Shown in pieces: positions 11,901-22,003 of a stretch of DNA of 64,000 nucleotides. The stretch covers positions 4,488,001 through 4,552,000 of the forward strand of contig PUDQ02000001.1 in the NCBI GenBank assembly GCA_002964805.2, written 5' to 3'. This DNA comes from Trametes villosa (lineage: Eukaryota; Basidiomycota; Agaricomycetes; Polyporales; Polyporaceae). The notes below the pieces were generated by a model. It saw only the letters and a program-made list of their open reading frames with translations. It did not search any database and had not been told where the DNA came from. The translations under genes were made by a program, and so were the position numbers. The first letter of the stretch is position 1. Each line of letters starts with the position of its first letter.

Positions 11901-14054
11901 GGGAAGCCGATGGTTAACATCGATACCCTGCGAGACCCGATCCAGGACGGGGGACTGAACTTACTAGATGTCAAAGCGCGCAGTGAGGCTATCGCCCTTG
12001 TTTGGCTGCGCGACTACCTTGGGACTACGAGTGGACGCCCGAGATGGGCGGGCCTGGCCGATGCACTGCTGGCTAAGGCGATACTCGCGTCAGATAAGCG
12101 ATTGGACCCCTGTGCGAGAGTCAATACCTTCCTGCAGTCCTGGGGCGTGAATGCAGCCCCGTCCGGGGGCCTGCCAAAAGACCTGGCACAGATGGTGCGG
12201 ACGGCCCGCAAGTATGGGGCAGGCCTGCACGCGCAAAGGCCCTCGGAGGAGCTGAAGGAAGCGCTCCCGGTGTGGGCCCATGCGGCACTATCGCGTAACA
12301 CCCTGCAAATGAACTCCCCGTCGGCGAAGTGCCTGAGGAGCCGCCACGACGTCCGCACTGTCGGCGACTGCCTGAGCGTCGCGAGCCGCCTCTACAATGA
12401 CGCGCGAGATGGGGCCCGGCACGCCCCCTCCATGTCCTGCCGGTGCGTGGAGTGTACTCATGACCGCGACACCCGAGCTTGCCCGAACCCCCACCGGTGC
12501 GCGGGACTGGCGCGCGCCATGCTCCAGCAGATCGCCCCCCGGTGGCAGCCGCTGTTAGTATCGGAGCCCACGCCTGCCCAGCCAGTGGAACCCTGCTTTG
12601 GGCTGGACAGGGAAACCTCCCTCCCGGTATCAAACGCCGTGCGTGTCTTCGCCCGCGCACGCGGAAGCACTGAAAGCCCCACCGACGAAGGGTCGCCTGC
12701 CGTCGTGCCATCAGACGCGGGAGCAGAAACCGTTGCGAGCATCCCCGCAGTAGTACCGCCGGGAGCGGGGGTGGTAGTCTATACGGACGGGTCCTGCTTG
12801 TCTGCCAAGGACCGAGCCCCGGCCGCGGGAAGCGGTGTCTGGTTTGGGCGTGACGACCCGCGCAACGTGGCCGCACGCGCACCTGGCCCCGTACAGACCA
12901 ATAATGTCGGAGAAGCGCACGCGGTGTCGATAGCGGCCGCCAGTGCGCCCGCCGACCTGCCGCTCCTGCTCCGGTCTGACTCGGCGCTGGTGGTGGACGG
13001 CCTGACCACGCGACTCAGTGGCTGGGAAGACCGAGGATGGATCGGGGTGGCAAATGCGGCCACCTTGCAGGACGCGGCGGCCCGCCTCCGGGGGAGAAGA
13101 GCGGGGACGGCCTTGGAATGGGTCAAGGGGCATGCTGGCGACGAGGGAAACGAAGGAGCGGATGCCCTCGCAAAGAAAGGGGCCGGGATGGATGCCCCTC
13201 CCCTCCCGTCTCTACCGCCCGCGCCGTTGTGGCTCCTGGAGAACGGGGTGCGCCTCCCAGTTCTGACCCAGCGGCTGGCGTACCAAGGGGTACGTCAGTG
13301 GAAAGCAAGGCCGCCTAGGAAAGCCACTGACCTGATCCTCCAACGGGTGGAGGCTACTGCCGCAGACGACTGGGGCTGTGCCGTCAGACCGGCACACCTG
13401 TGGAAGGCCCTCCGGAAGGACGACATCCGCCGAGGGCTTAGGGATTTCTGGTGGAAATCGTTGCATGGCGCCCTCCGGATAGGTAGGTACTGGGAGCACT
13501 TACCGGGCTACGAGCAACGCGCGGTCTGCGCGCACTGCGGGGATCTAGAATCCCTGGAGCATATCTTGGTCGAGTGCAACGCGCCTGGGCAAGCCGAGGT
13601 CTGGAAGTCAGCAAGAGCGCTGCTGGAGGTGAAGCAGATTCACCTGCCGCCCATAACGTATGGCACCGTCCTGGCAGCGCCCGCCCTACAGGTGAACGAG
13701 GGCCCGGTGGCTGCGCGCGCGGGCAAAACGAGGCTCCTACGGATCGTCTTGACGGAGTCTTGCCACTTGGTGTGGAAGCTTAGGTGTGAGCGTGTAATCG
13801 AGCATGAAGGTGACCCGGAGAAATACCACTCAGTGCGCGAAGTGCGTAGCCGGTGGCTGAGCGCAATCCAGCGCCGGCTGAACACGGACCGGGCTCTCAC
13901 CAAGCCGGCCCTAAGGAAGATGAGGTTAGATCGTCAAACTGTAATCAACACATGGTCGGGCACCCTACAAGATGAAGGGTCCCTCCCGGAAGACTGGACT
14001 GTAGGTATGGAGGTTTTAGTGGGTAAGCCGTCGTTCTGGTATCCTAACGGGTAG
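8943..14054 (+). CDS. LINE ORF2: endonuclease, reverse transcriptase, RNase H
   Basis: One uninterrupted 1703-aa frame. An exonuclease-endonuclease-phosphatase domain starts near residue 93 (LRFGTLNIKGFG; later IQEAHLS, LGDFNVVES, SDHQLVL). The non-LTR reverse transcriptase spans roughly residues 560-900, with VALDQEKAYDRID near 725 and the catalytic FADD near 829. A Cys-rich segment (CRCVEC..C..C) follows near residue 1165. RNase H lies at about 1275-1410 with all acidic residues (YTDGSC, VGEAHA, RSDSA, GADALA). A CX2CX7HX4C zinc motif sits near 1530 (CAHC..H..C). The protein nicks the target and copies the element RNA into it. All catalytic motifs are intact, so the copy could be active. 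The start is the ATG just after the hairpin chain; later in-frame ATGs before the endonuclease are alternatives. Confidence 0.95.
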   Translation: MTWSGTQGASPTANTTNTHNNPSTLDNNSGLTDLRPASAGRFSGIPADLILNEGTRRIDGSSAAADGRREPPPSQVMQAHVQQQPARRTSARLRFGTLNIKGFGSSVHGGATDKWMYINQVMRDRNLAILAIQEAHLSSERLDSLNTLFAGSMRVFGSPDPENGTGARGVAFVVNIRKLAGRNCSCSEKVPGRAIQLVFPWTASKSLVLLNVYAPNAPSENANFWDALTRTWAEEGQQKPDVVLGDFNVVESAMDRYPAHSDPSVATEALARMTRALRMQDSWRVAHPTERMFTFQQLGSERQSRLDRVYMSQQLMSRAADWDAVGPGTLSDHQLVLCSVANYHAPAVGKGRWAAPASLLDDAVFTAEMKSRGLTLEQDLKSMGERTETANPQLLFNDFKKQLLAAARKRVKEWVPKLDVKIKGIKEQIRDLLNQPETEDDPSAGETLALLRERMQKFELNRFGQRRATVHARDWANGEKVGRYWTRQNAPPRPDSIMYEMRRLGEDRTYANSTREMCEISRAFYDDLQAADPPASKEEHDLLIGRALEVVDAKLTGPQKAMLATKLSREHVQTALKCSARNKAAGRDGLPTEIWLAYLHWHEQAGRRGNPALDIIGALRRVFNDIEKYGVHPDVPFAEGWICPIYKKKDPREITNYRPITVLNADYKIMTKALTAKLTACVSDLVHPDQAGFIPGRSIFNHIKLTSLLVEYAEAEEQNGAIVALDQEKAYDRIDHTYLWATLRHMNFPETFISTVRTLYANATSAVMVNGTLSRPFRVTRGVRQGDPMSCLLFDLAIEPLAAALRVSPLRGFVVPGSVERLVSALFADDTTAYLCCDDSFDDLMGILSRWCGASRAKFNDGKTEVIPVGTAEYRAAVVETRKLTPTGPALPDGVRIVPDRQPVRILGAWVGNKIDQAAIWGTMLDTVRRNLERWSLRKPSMYGRKLIVGLEVGSRTQFLARAQGVPPSVEIALERLISDFIWKTGGKPMVNIDTLRDPIQDGGLNLLDVKARSEAIALVWLRDYLGTTSGRPRWAGLADALLAKAILASDKRLDPCARVNTFLQSWGVNAAPSGGLPKDLAQMVRTARKYGAGLHAQRPSEELKEALPVWAHAALSRNTLQMNSPSAKCLRSRHDVRTVGDCLSVASRLYNDARDGARHAPSMSCRCVECTHDRDTRACPNPHRCAGLARAMLQQIAPRWQPLLVSEPTPAQPVEPCFGLDRETSLPVSNAVRVFARARGSTESPTDEGSPAVVPSDAGAETVASIPAVVPPGAGVVVYTDGSCLSAKDRAPAAGSGVWFGRDDPRNVAARAPGPVQTNNVGEAHAVSIAAASAPADLPLLLRSDSALVVDGLTTRLSGWEDRGWIGVANAATLQDAAARLRGRRAGTALEWVKGHAGDEGNEGADALAKKGAGMDAPPLPSLPPAPLWLLENGVRLPVLTQRLAYQGVRQWKARPPRKATDLILQRVEATAADDWGCAVRPAHLWKALRKDDIRRGLRDFWWKSLHGALRIGRYWEHLPGYEQRAVCAHCGDLESLEHILVECNAPGQAEVWKSARALLEVKQIHLPPITYGTVLAAPALQVNEGPVAARAGKTRLLRIVLTESCHLVWKLRCERVIEHEGDPEKYHSVREVRSRWLSAIQRRLNTDRALTKPALRKMRLDRQTVINTWSGTLQDEGSLPEDWTVGMEVLVGKPSFWYPNG

Positions 14055-14217
14055 CTATGGGCCGTGCCCGGCGTGCAGTCCCACACTACGACTGAATGTT
14101 GTGTGCGTAATGCATTTCCTCCGGCACGGTGCCGAGGGTGAAATTCCCTACAACCCTGTATACTACATAGGATACGTGCTATAAAGTCCGCCCTATGTTG
14201 CACCGCCAAAAAAAAAA
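14055..14217 (+). other. LINE 3' UTR and poly(A)
   Basis: About 150 bases of 3' UTR end in a run of ten A residues (14208-14217) directly abutting the right target-site duplication. The A tail marks the 3' end and shows the element was copied from RNA. Confidence 0.9.
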
Positions 14218-14231
14218 GAAGGTAACCGAGA
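14218..14231 (+). repeat. LINE target-site duplication, right
   Basis: Identical to 3788-3801. The sequence after it (ATGATAGCGTAAGGAC) matches the right arm directly beyond the empty site, apart from one base. Confidence 0.95.
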
Positions 14232-15210
14232 TGATAGCGTAAGGACTAGATGAACTATTACGGTAGCATTTTGACTTGCATTTCCCGAACCACCCGTACT
14301 CGCCGGGCAATCAGTCGGGGCTCTAAGATATCCAGCACGAGCACGTCTACCATACTGCTGAAGCTCACATACCCACACCCCACCCGTGCCTGACGTTCAC
14401 CTGAACGAACTGCCCCTTGATACCATACGCCTCGAGCGCGAAGTCGTCCCCGACATGCACCTCGAACATCCCCTGGCACACCTCGAGTCGTGGATCGAGA
14501 GACTGAGCACGATTCCCTTTGCCTTTCACGGGCGGGCCCCCGCACAGGCACGGAAACGACCATATGTATTCCACATGGTACCCGCCATTCTTGCGCAAGT
14601 CGTCGATGCTCCCCACTTGCATACGGGCTTCGTCGAGCCTGCAAGTCATCGCGTCAGCGGCCCCTTCCAGTAGCACGCACAGCTGCCCCAGCCGTTACTC
14701 ACGTCAGCCCGAGCTCGCGCAGGCGCACCAGCACCTTCGCCCCGCGCTCCATGTGCCCGATCTTCGGCTGCGCGACGAGCGAGTACACACCGCGAAACGC
14801 AAACCGCTCCCGCTTTCCCTCCTCCTTCCCCCGCTTGAACACGCGCAGACACTCGGCCAGCGCGCCGAAGAGCTGCTCGGGGGTCGTGTACGCCGTGCCG
14901 CCGCCCTCCGCGATCCGCTGCACCTCCAGGTAGTCGCTGCGGTCGACAACGAGCGCGGACGTCGCGTCGCCTGCGGCCTTGCACGTGCGGTAGTCGGCGA
15001 GCACGCCGTCGAACCAGAGGCGGAACCCGCGCGCGCGCATCTGCTTCGTGATCCGCGGCCGCCGCTGCTTTGGAGGATCGGCCTGCGCGCGCCCGGGCAC
15101 AGTGCCGTGGACGTCTGGGAGGGCGGGCGGAAGAGGTTCGGGCCCGCTAGACGAACCAGCCGCCGGAGAACTTGAGAGGCGGACAGGCTTGAACTGTGGC
15201 AGAGGGGTAG
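14218..15210 (+). repeat. Left arm of inverted segmental duplication, part 2
   Basis: Continues the arm interrupted by the LINE and is homologous, in reverse orientation, to 33836-34829. Homology stops abruptly near 15210, inside exon 4 of gene B, so the duplication breakpoint cut that gene. Confidence 0.9.
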
Positions 15211-17060
15211 TAGGTCGCTGGATGACGGCGGGTCGCTGCACGACAGCGGGCCGCTCGACCGTATCGAGAGTGGCTTGCGGTACCTCGCGGAATTTCGCTC
15301 TCGGCCTCGGCCGCGGCTTGGGGCGCGGTGCCGAGGTAGATGACGCTGCGCTCGCGGGCGGCGGCGCGTTGGCGACGGACCCAGTTGCAGCAAACACATC
15401 GCATGCGCCGCACGTCCAGATCGGGCGGGTTTTCTTCCAGTCTTGAGTGCATTTGATCGGCTTCCGGCACGCGTCGCATGTCACGTATACAGAGCTGGGG
15501 GCACCTACGGGGGCAGCCGATGCAGATGTGGTCGGCGCGTCGGACTGTCGACGAGCGGGGGCGGGGGCGGAAGTTGACGTAACGTTAGAGCTGCTGGAAG
15601 CGACAGCCTTTGCCTGCGGCTTGGCCACGGATTTGTCCTTTCCGGCGCCTTTGATGATGCACGCATTGCACGTGAAGTCGGGATGGTTCTTCCAGTAGCT
15701 CAGGCTGGTCTTGACGACCTTGGAACAGATGGAACACGTCCTATCAGTCGCAGCCGGCTGTTCCACCTCTGGTTGCCCGGCACTGTGTCGTACGGATGCG
15801 CTGTCGTCTGAGATAGAGTCCGTCGCGACCTCCTCAAACTCGAAGTTACCGATCTGCGAGACCTTGGGCCGCTCGGGTTTGGCAGGAACGCGAGAGCCGC
15901 CGGGCACAGGCTTTGAGTTGCTGCTATGAGACGACGCCGACAATCCAGGGATTTGGGGAGGGAGAATCTTCGATAAGAGTTGTGGTCGAATCAAAGACTT
16001 CTTGGCGCCGTCGGTGCCCAGACGAAGTGCTTTCGGAGGAGGGAGTGCGTCGTCGTCGTCCTCCCTTGGGCGCTTTGCGAGCATACTCGGAGTAGGAGCC
16101 GGGGGGAGAGGAGCAGAGGGCCTGCGCGAGAGGCTCGCGGCCTTGTTCTTCGAGCCTGGAGCATCCGCCAGACTTGCGGCGAGCTTAGCTCCCCACGCCG
16201 AAACCGGCTGCACTTCACTCGAGACGCGAGGCTTGGAAGAAACCCGGGAGGCTACGGCGGTCGAGCTACTGGCCGAATTATGAGAGTTGGAAGAACTGGC
16301 TACCGGCGCCCGCAGAGGAGCACTCTTCAAGTCCTTCTTCTGTGTCTTGGACGAGAAGTTGTCCAGGGGCTCCGGAATCGCCCTTCCGCGTTTGGTAGGG
16401 ACGACGATCGCGGGTGTGGGTAGCGAATTGGACTGGGAGCTTGTATGCGAGGTGGACGCGACCAGACCTGTCGAAAAGCTGTTAGCCACAGTCTGACATA
16501 TAGGCCCGAGGCGAAATACGCACGCAAGGAAGTAGAGCTTCTTACGGTTAGCACAGGTGGAGGGGAGGAAGTCCCGGGGGAAGAGGGCTCGCTTGGCTCG
16601 GCTAGAGAAGACGATGCGACTGGACTAGAGTCGCGCCGAGTGTTCGCGCCGCCCTTGTGGGTCTTCGTAGCGTGCCGGCGTACGAGCGAGGCGTCCTTGT
16701 TGGTATAGCCCCCACAAGGACATGCCATCATCTTCGTCTTCAGGTCCCTTAAGATCGTGACTTGCGTTGCTGCGGCAATCGTATGTGCGAGGGTCAAGAG
16801 CTGCAGACGGCCGAACAGGGATTAGTATTGCTCACCTCCATACCAGACCTTCGTCTTCTGTCCGTGGACGTTGGAGGTGTGCGACCCGATGTTGTGTTCG
16901 ATGCTCGATTTGGACGTCGACCTGGAGAGGAACGCGCAGCCGTCGTACGGACACGACTGGCTGAAAGTGCGCGCCTAGAAGATGGCCGTCAAATCAGGGC
17001 AAGGCTCAGCAAAGCCCCTTCGTCGCAACAGGATGTGAGGCAGATAAAACTTACACTCAT
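14365..17060 (-). CDS. Gene B: zinc-finger protein of unknown function, 810 aa
   Basis: Five exons in coding order: 17060-17055, 16974-16836, 16769-16546, 16492-14703, 14638-14365. They join exactly in frame. Two C2H2-like fingers open the protein (CPYDGC..HNIGSH, residues 10-34; CPCGGY..H..H, residues 65-86). A long Ser/Pro-rich linker follows, with a basic-acidic stretch AKRPREDDDD near residue 262. Then come two related CxxC..CxxC modules, CSIC..CNAC near 376 and CDAC..CGAC near 463, each with a conserved W. The C-terminal 220 residues form a globular domain with charged and aromatic character. The fingers and basic patch suggest a nuclear nucleic-acid-binding protein (inference). Its last 1 kb is duplicated at 33836-34682. 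The third exon's acceptor was chosen because it restores the second finger's frame. Confidence 0.8.
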
Positions 17061-17642
17061 TCTGGCGAGCTCAGAGTGGCTATATGCGCGTGTTGGGGCA
17101 AGCCAGGCAGGAGGAGGAGCGCGGCTCGCGGTGGTCGACGGTGTGGAGAGAGCTGTGCCTCGGCGCTTGGGCGCAAATGGCGAGCGAACGTGACTCTAAC
17201 GCGACGCGACCCTGCAGCACGTGATCGCGGCATACCCGCTCTCTCGGCGTCGGCCGCGCCGACGCCGCGGTTCGAGGCTCTGACTGTGAAGCTTCAGTGC
17301 CGATGGAAGCTCGCACCAACACTCATTTAATCAGGCTCGGTTCATGCACCTAGACCAGAGCTATTCGTATACGTTCCAACCGTAAACTCGCACTGGTTGT
17401 AAGAGCTGCTATGACTCCGACAAAGCAAACACAGCTTGGAGACTAAACAGGTCTATGTTATGATTCATACTCAACTACGCCATCGTTTGCCTACATACGA
17501 GGTCCGCAAGAAAAAACGAGCTCAAGTCCAAATCGAAGTCCATCCGCATCATGTTGACCATACCGTTTCGTGCCGTCGCCCCGTACAACCCATCATGTCT
17601 CCGAGACCTCCGACGAAGAGACCCTCTACCCTTCGCAGATTT

Positions 17643-19010
17643 TTAGGCAGAGCTGTCCTGGGAGGAGGAAGCGACGCCAGTGCTCTGGGGGAACGAGGAG
17701 GCCACGGCGCTCGTCTCCGGGGAGGAAGACGCAGCAGCGCTGGTCTCGGGAGAGGAGGAAGCCACGGCGCTGGTCTCCGGGGAAGACGAAGCAACCGCAC
17801 TGGTCTCCGGGGAAGAAGATGCGACGGCGCTGGTCTCGGGGGAGGAGGACGTGACCGCGGAGCTCACTGGGTAGCCGTAGGACGACACGAACCCCGTGCT
17901 CGCCGCCTCGCTGGTAATGAATACCGAAGACGGGGCTTCGCTCGTGATAAACACCGAGGACGGGGCCTCGCTCGTGATGAACACCGAGGACGGGGCCTCG
18001 CTCGTGATGAACACCGAGGACGGGGCCTCGCTCGTGATGAACACCGAGGAAGGGGCAGCGCTGGCAGCGATGGAAGTAATGACGGACGACGGAGCGGCGC
18101 TTCCCACGACGGAGGTGAAGACGGTGGTCGGGGAGCTGCTCGGGACCGGGAACGAGCTCACGATGCCAGAGGGGTAGTACGGGTTGCAGCTGCCGAGAGT
18201 GACGAACTCGGTCACCGTGACGGTGTGAGCGTGGCGGTGGTGGGCAGGGCGGGAGAAGGGAATGCTGCTAGGGTAGTACCCGGCGCCTGTGCCAGCGTTG
18301 GCGAACGTCGAGGTAGTGTCCGCCGAGCCCGTCCCAGCGTTGGCGAACGTGGAGGTAACGGCCGCAGAGCCTGTACCAGCATTGGCGAACGTGGAGGTAG
18401 AGGCCGCCGAGCCGGTGCCGGCGTTGGCAAACGTGGAGGTGGAGTCCGCGGTGCCCGTAGGGAACTCGGAGAAGAAACTGGACGCTACGCCGGTGCCCGT
18501 GGGGAAGACGCTTGAAATGACGCCAGTGCCCGTGGCGAACGCGCTCGAAACGACGCCGGTGTCCGACCCGAAGGCGCTGGAAATCACGCCCGTGCCCGTG
18601 GCGAAGGCGCTGGACACGACCCCGGTGTCCGACCCGAAGATGCTCGACACGACGCCAGTGTCCGACCCAAAGGCGCTGGAGACCACGCCGGTGTCCGAGC
18701 CGAAGGCGCTAGACACGACGCCGGTGTCCGTGGCGAGCACAGACGAGAAGATAGTAGGGGTCGCGAGGACCGAAGACACGACGGTAGGCGTCGCGAGGAC
18801 CGAGGATACGATGGTAGGCGTTGCAAGGACGGAAGAAACGACTCCCGACGGGTACTCGAACGAATAGTAATCCGCGCGCTTGGCCTGGGGGCCCACGGCG
18901 GCAGCATCACCTATGTGTGGAGTCAGCATAATACTCAGGGCGGGGGGGAGGGTTCACTTACCCCTGCCAATAAGCAGAGCAGCAAGAACGAAGCTCAGCA
19001 GGTGCATCAT
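17643..19010 (-). CDS. Secreted Ser/Thr/Ala/Val-rich repeat protein
   Basis: Exons 19010-18962 and 18910-17643 give 438 aa. The N-terminus is a signal peptide (MMHLLSFVLAALLIG). A KR dibasic site at residues 27-28 is a plausible Kex2 cleavage point before ADYYSF. The rest is built of tandem repeats: VSSVLATPT units, GSDTGVVSSAF units, TSTFANAGTGSA units, a 10-residue SVFITSEAPS unit, and SSSPETSAVA units at the end. A short VTVTEFVTLGSCNPYYPSG segment in the middle holds the only cysteine I noticed. The composition predicts dense O-glycosylation and a cell-wall or extracellular location. No C-terminal hydrophobic GPI signal is seen. The repeats are likely unstable in length between strains. 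A TATA box lies 107 bases upstream. Confidence 0.82.
17911..18060 (-). repeat. Five tandem 30-bp coding repeats
   Basis: Five copies of a 30-base unit (core ACACCGAGGACGGGGCCTCG on the plus strand), the middle ones identical, encode the SVFITSEAPS repeats. A second 30-base series encoding SSSPETSAVA lies at about 17700-17850. Confidence 0.9.
18289..18456 (-). repeat. Four tandem 42-bp coding repeats
   Basis: Four imperfect copies of a 42-base unit (core CCAGCGTTGGCGAACGT on the plus strand) encode TSTFANAGTGSA-type repeats of the secreted protein. Confidence 0.85.
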
Positions 19011-19116
19011 TGTCGTAGAGCGGGGCGGGTGGGGAAGAGGTGAGCTGGGTGAAAGGAAAAGGGGCTAAACACTCAAGGGGACGTGAGGTGCTGAGCATGA
19101 GGCTCGCAGCACTACA

Positions 19117-19124
19117 TCTTTATA
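19117..19124 (-). promoter_or_regulatory. TATA box of the secreted repeat protein
   Basis: TATAAAGA on the minus strand, 107 bases before the ATG at 19010, is well placed for transcription of the secreted repeat protein gene. Confidence 0.5.
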
Positions 19125-22003
19125 CTGCGAGAGGTGCAAGGCGCCTTGGGCATGCCGAGAGCGTGGCACCCATGGAGCAGACCTGTGAGGTTCTGTGCGG
19201 GCGGCTGCAGATGCGCGGACAATTGCTGCGCCGGCAGGGCTAACCAGGCCTTACGGCTTGCGTGATGTTGTGCGCAGCTGCCATGCTATGCAGGCGTCAG
19301 TCAAAAACGCCTCATGAGAAGTAATCGGCTAACTCACGTTTGGAATGGGGTGGGTTGACCTGGGTTGACTCGCTACTCGTAGAAAGCTGAATGCGGCCGC
19401 GCGCTCAGGCCCAACTTGATGTCAATCTGCAAGACAAGTTTCGTGTCGGAGGGTAGTACCCGGGAGCACGGCGTATGCTCAACATCCGTCGTTGATGCGC
19501 GGTAACAAAAGGGGTTTAGGTTCAACCTTTCTGTGGTGGGAAACTAGGGAACACACCGAGTATCGCGGGCATAAGTTGGCGCAGCTGCGAAGAGGTGCAG
19601 GATGAGATCGATGAACCATCGACTTCAAACGTTGTTACTCCATTAGGCAGACCCACGTTGCGGGGAACACAGCCCCCAGCGCTTGCGGCATTCAAAGATA
19701 GCCTCGGCCACACCCGAACGCGCTCTCCTCTCCCAAACGCACTCAGAGTTGCGGACATCGCTCACCGCCTAGGAATCGACGGACCCCGCGCTGTCTGCGA
19801 TCCCTCTCCGACTCTCTCATGCCACCGCTCCGTCCCCGTTGTTCCGCAGCCCGCAATATCCAATGAACCTCTTGGCGAGTGCTCGACATCCCCATTCGCT
19901 GAGTGCCTGTTGTCTGCTGTGCCATCAGAGACGTGCGTACGTCCGTGTGGGCCGCTCTCGGGCCCGCGTTGTGTGTACGCATGGCTTGGCTGTTGAGGTA
20001 CCGCTGAACCGGCGGCCGCCCGTACGAAGAGGCAGAGGGGCTGTACATGATGCCCCTGAAATTGGAGAAGGGAGGCCCTCAATCGGGAAGACTTACACGA
20101 GATGTTAGGATCCGGAATACGAGCAGCTTGAATCCTTGGGCCAAGCCATTTGCATCGTAGGCCTCCCTCACTATCCGATGGATTCGCACTAACATTTCTC
20201 CAGGTCTGCTTAAAGGAAGTTCTCCGATAACCGTCGCGGTTGGATTACACACCTTCCAGCATCCGCTAAGCAAGGTCAATCAGCGTAACTTTACCACCAT
20301 GCACCTACGGCTCACATGACGGGACACGCAACGAACGTGCAGCGTCATCTTATGCAAGAAGCTAACCGGCAGTTCAATTACTGGAGCGTTATGGTGGCAT
20401 ATCTGAATCCTATCGCTGTGCAGATGCCCGAGGTCTTCGCCGAACGGAGGTCCGCTCATTCCCCTGTCGATGGCCTCGTGTGCATGTTGGCATGCCTGCC
20501 CGCGCACACAAGCTCGGGCTCATTCCCGAGAGCGTGCATCCCGGCGCCCGTGCTAGGTGTATGGGCCTCGTCACCGGACCCAAACCCGCCGTAACGGCAC
20601 CTTCGAGCTACTCACTGCATCACCAGGTTTCTCTCGGCTCCAATTGCTGCCGTCCACGCGGCCAGCCTCTCACCGAATAATCGCGCTGCGCACTCGCATG
20701 CGCGTACGCACACAGGCATGCCTTCTCCCTACCCGTGGTGCCCCACTGCCGTCGAAACGGACCGCTACCGCACTCGATTATCTGGTCGCGGTATCTCTTG
20801 AGGCCTGCACCTTCGATCCGTACCCCACCCATCGAATCCCACTAGAGGCTCTCACCGACGTGAATACCTCGATCGTATCCAGACAAACAGCCCGAACATG
20901 CTCAACTCCAGCCATCTCTCAGCCAGTTAAGATCAGCCCAATCCAGCGGTTTGGGCTCCCAGCCCACTAGCTCCGTGCGTCGGTAAATATTCCTGGACCA
21001 CGAAAACTGGATCACTCGCTTACATCGCACATCTCCTTCTAGCCAAAGGTGTATGTAATCTCACTTCTACACACGCAAGGGTTACCACCGTTCGCATGTA
21101 CCCGCTCGCTGTCCACCGCCATTCCGACTGCGTACGTCGGTGAACCGCCCGCGTTCGTCAGCGTCAGCCACCCACTTAGCGACGGCCGCAGCGTCCTGCT
21201 TCATCATGACCATCCAGCAAGCGGCACCGCCCTCACTCCCCGCAGTAAGTTCCCTTGCGCGATCGCAGTGTTGACAGCAGTACGTACATGTTTCGACGGC
21301 TTTCTGATCCTAGGGGCCTGGGATTGCGTGCGATCCCGTCGGTCGAGAGCACTAAGGCGCGCCGACGGGATTCGAGAGGCGGCTTGGCCTCAGCTGGTAA
21401 GTGCAGCGCGGGCTTGACGTTGATACATACTCCGCTCATATGCATTTGGCAGGATCCTTGAACTGGATGATCCTACTCGTCGAGGCTCTTGTGGTCGATC
21501 CAGCTACCTCTTGGCGGCGGCCACGCTGCAATCGGATCTTCGAGGCTGTGTCCTGTAGAGAGACTTCCCCCCAGTCGCCATTCGCTATGGAGAGCACCTA
21601 CTAGTGTACTCGCTCTCACGAGTACTAGGTCCTGCCGGGTTCTGGTATATTTGCGAGTCCGACAGATCTACAGTGCCCTCCGAGCGGATCGGCATATACA
21701 ACTCGTACGTGTTCTCTGGGCAGACTTAATTGGGTTGAAGGTCATTCGTGCTCGGTGTTTATTATTTTGCTACTTTTACAAAGCCCCAATGATGTGCCGA
21801 TGTACCATGGAACGGTACCGTGTGCAATCATATCTGCGATGCAAACGTTGTACCAAGACAATGGGCGTCTATTATACATCACGTCGGTAAAGCGCCAGTA
21901 ATTACATCGCGTACGCGCTAAGTACTACCATACCACTTGCTACCCGCCACACTTTGCTCTCCGAAACTTGTTCTCCTAACGTTGCCATTATTCACCGACA
22001 CCG
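19125..22003. other. Gene-poor stretch, 2.9 kb
   Basis: No ORF here has recognisable motifs or a convincing exon chain. Short open frames with intron-like signals occur on both strands (for example a GTAAGT near 21244 and a minus-strand frame at 20079-20279), which could be remnants of a decayed gene. The last few hundred bases must contain the promoter of the capping-protein gene. Confidence 0.5.

Larger units (their letters stand above)
3802..14217 (+). mobile_element. Full-length Tad-like non-LTR retrotransposon (LINE)
   Basis: The element is 10,416 bases including the poly(A) tail and is flanked by perfect 14-bp target-site duplications. The paralogous right arm of the segmental duplication shows the uninterrupted site, which fixes both ends. 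Order: long 5' leader, ORF0 (4758-5489), TATA box (5745), ORF1 with zinc knuckle (5873-8595), structured spacer, ORF2 with endonuclease, reverse transcriptase and RNase H (8943-14054), short 3' UTR and A10. No stop or frameshift interrupts the long ORFs, so insertion was recent. The domain order and terminal CCHC motif fit the fungal Tad clade. At 10.4 kb with an additional upstream ORF it is larger than I expect for this group. Confidence 0.95.

Noticed and set aside
12121..12882. 253-aa minus-strand ORF within LINE ORF2
   Set aside because: Antisense to the RT-RNase H linker; no recognisable content.
17911..18060. Regular 30-bp repeats considered as a CRISPR array
   Set aside because: They are contiguous with no spacers, keep the reading frame of a fungal secreted protein, and the genome is eukaryotic.
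17436..18515. 359-aa plus-strand ORF opposite the secreted repeat protein
   Set aside because: Its Gly/Arg repeats are the reverse reading of the Ser/Thr repeats; the minus strand has the signal peptide, intron and TATA box.
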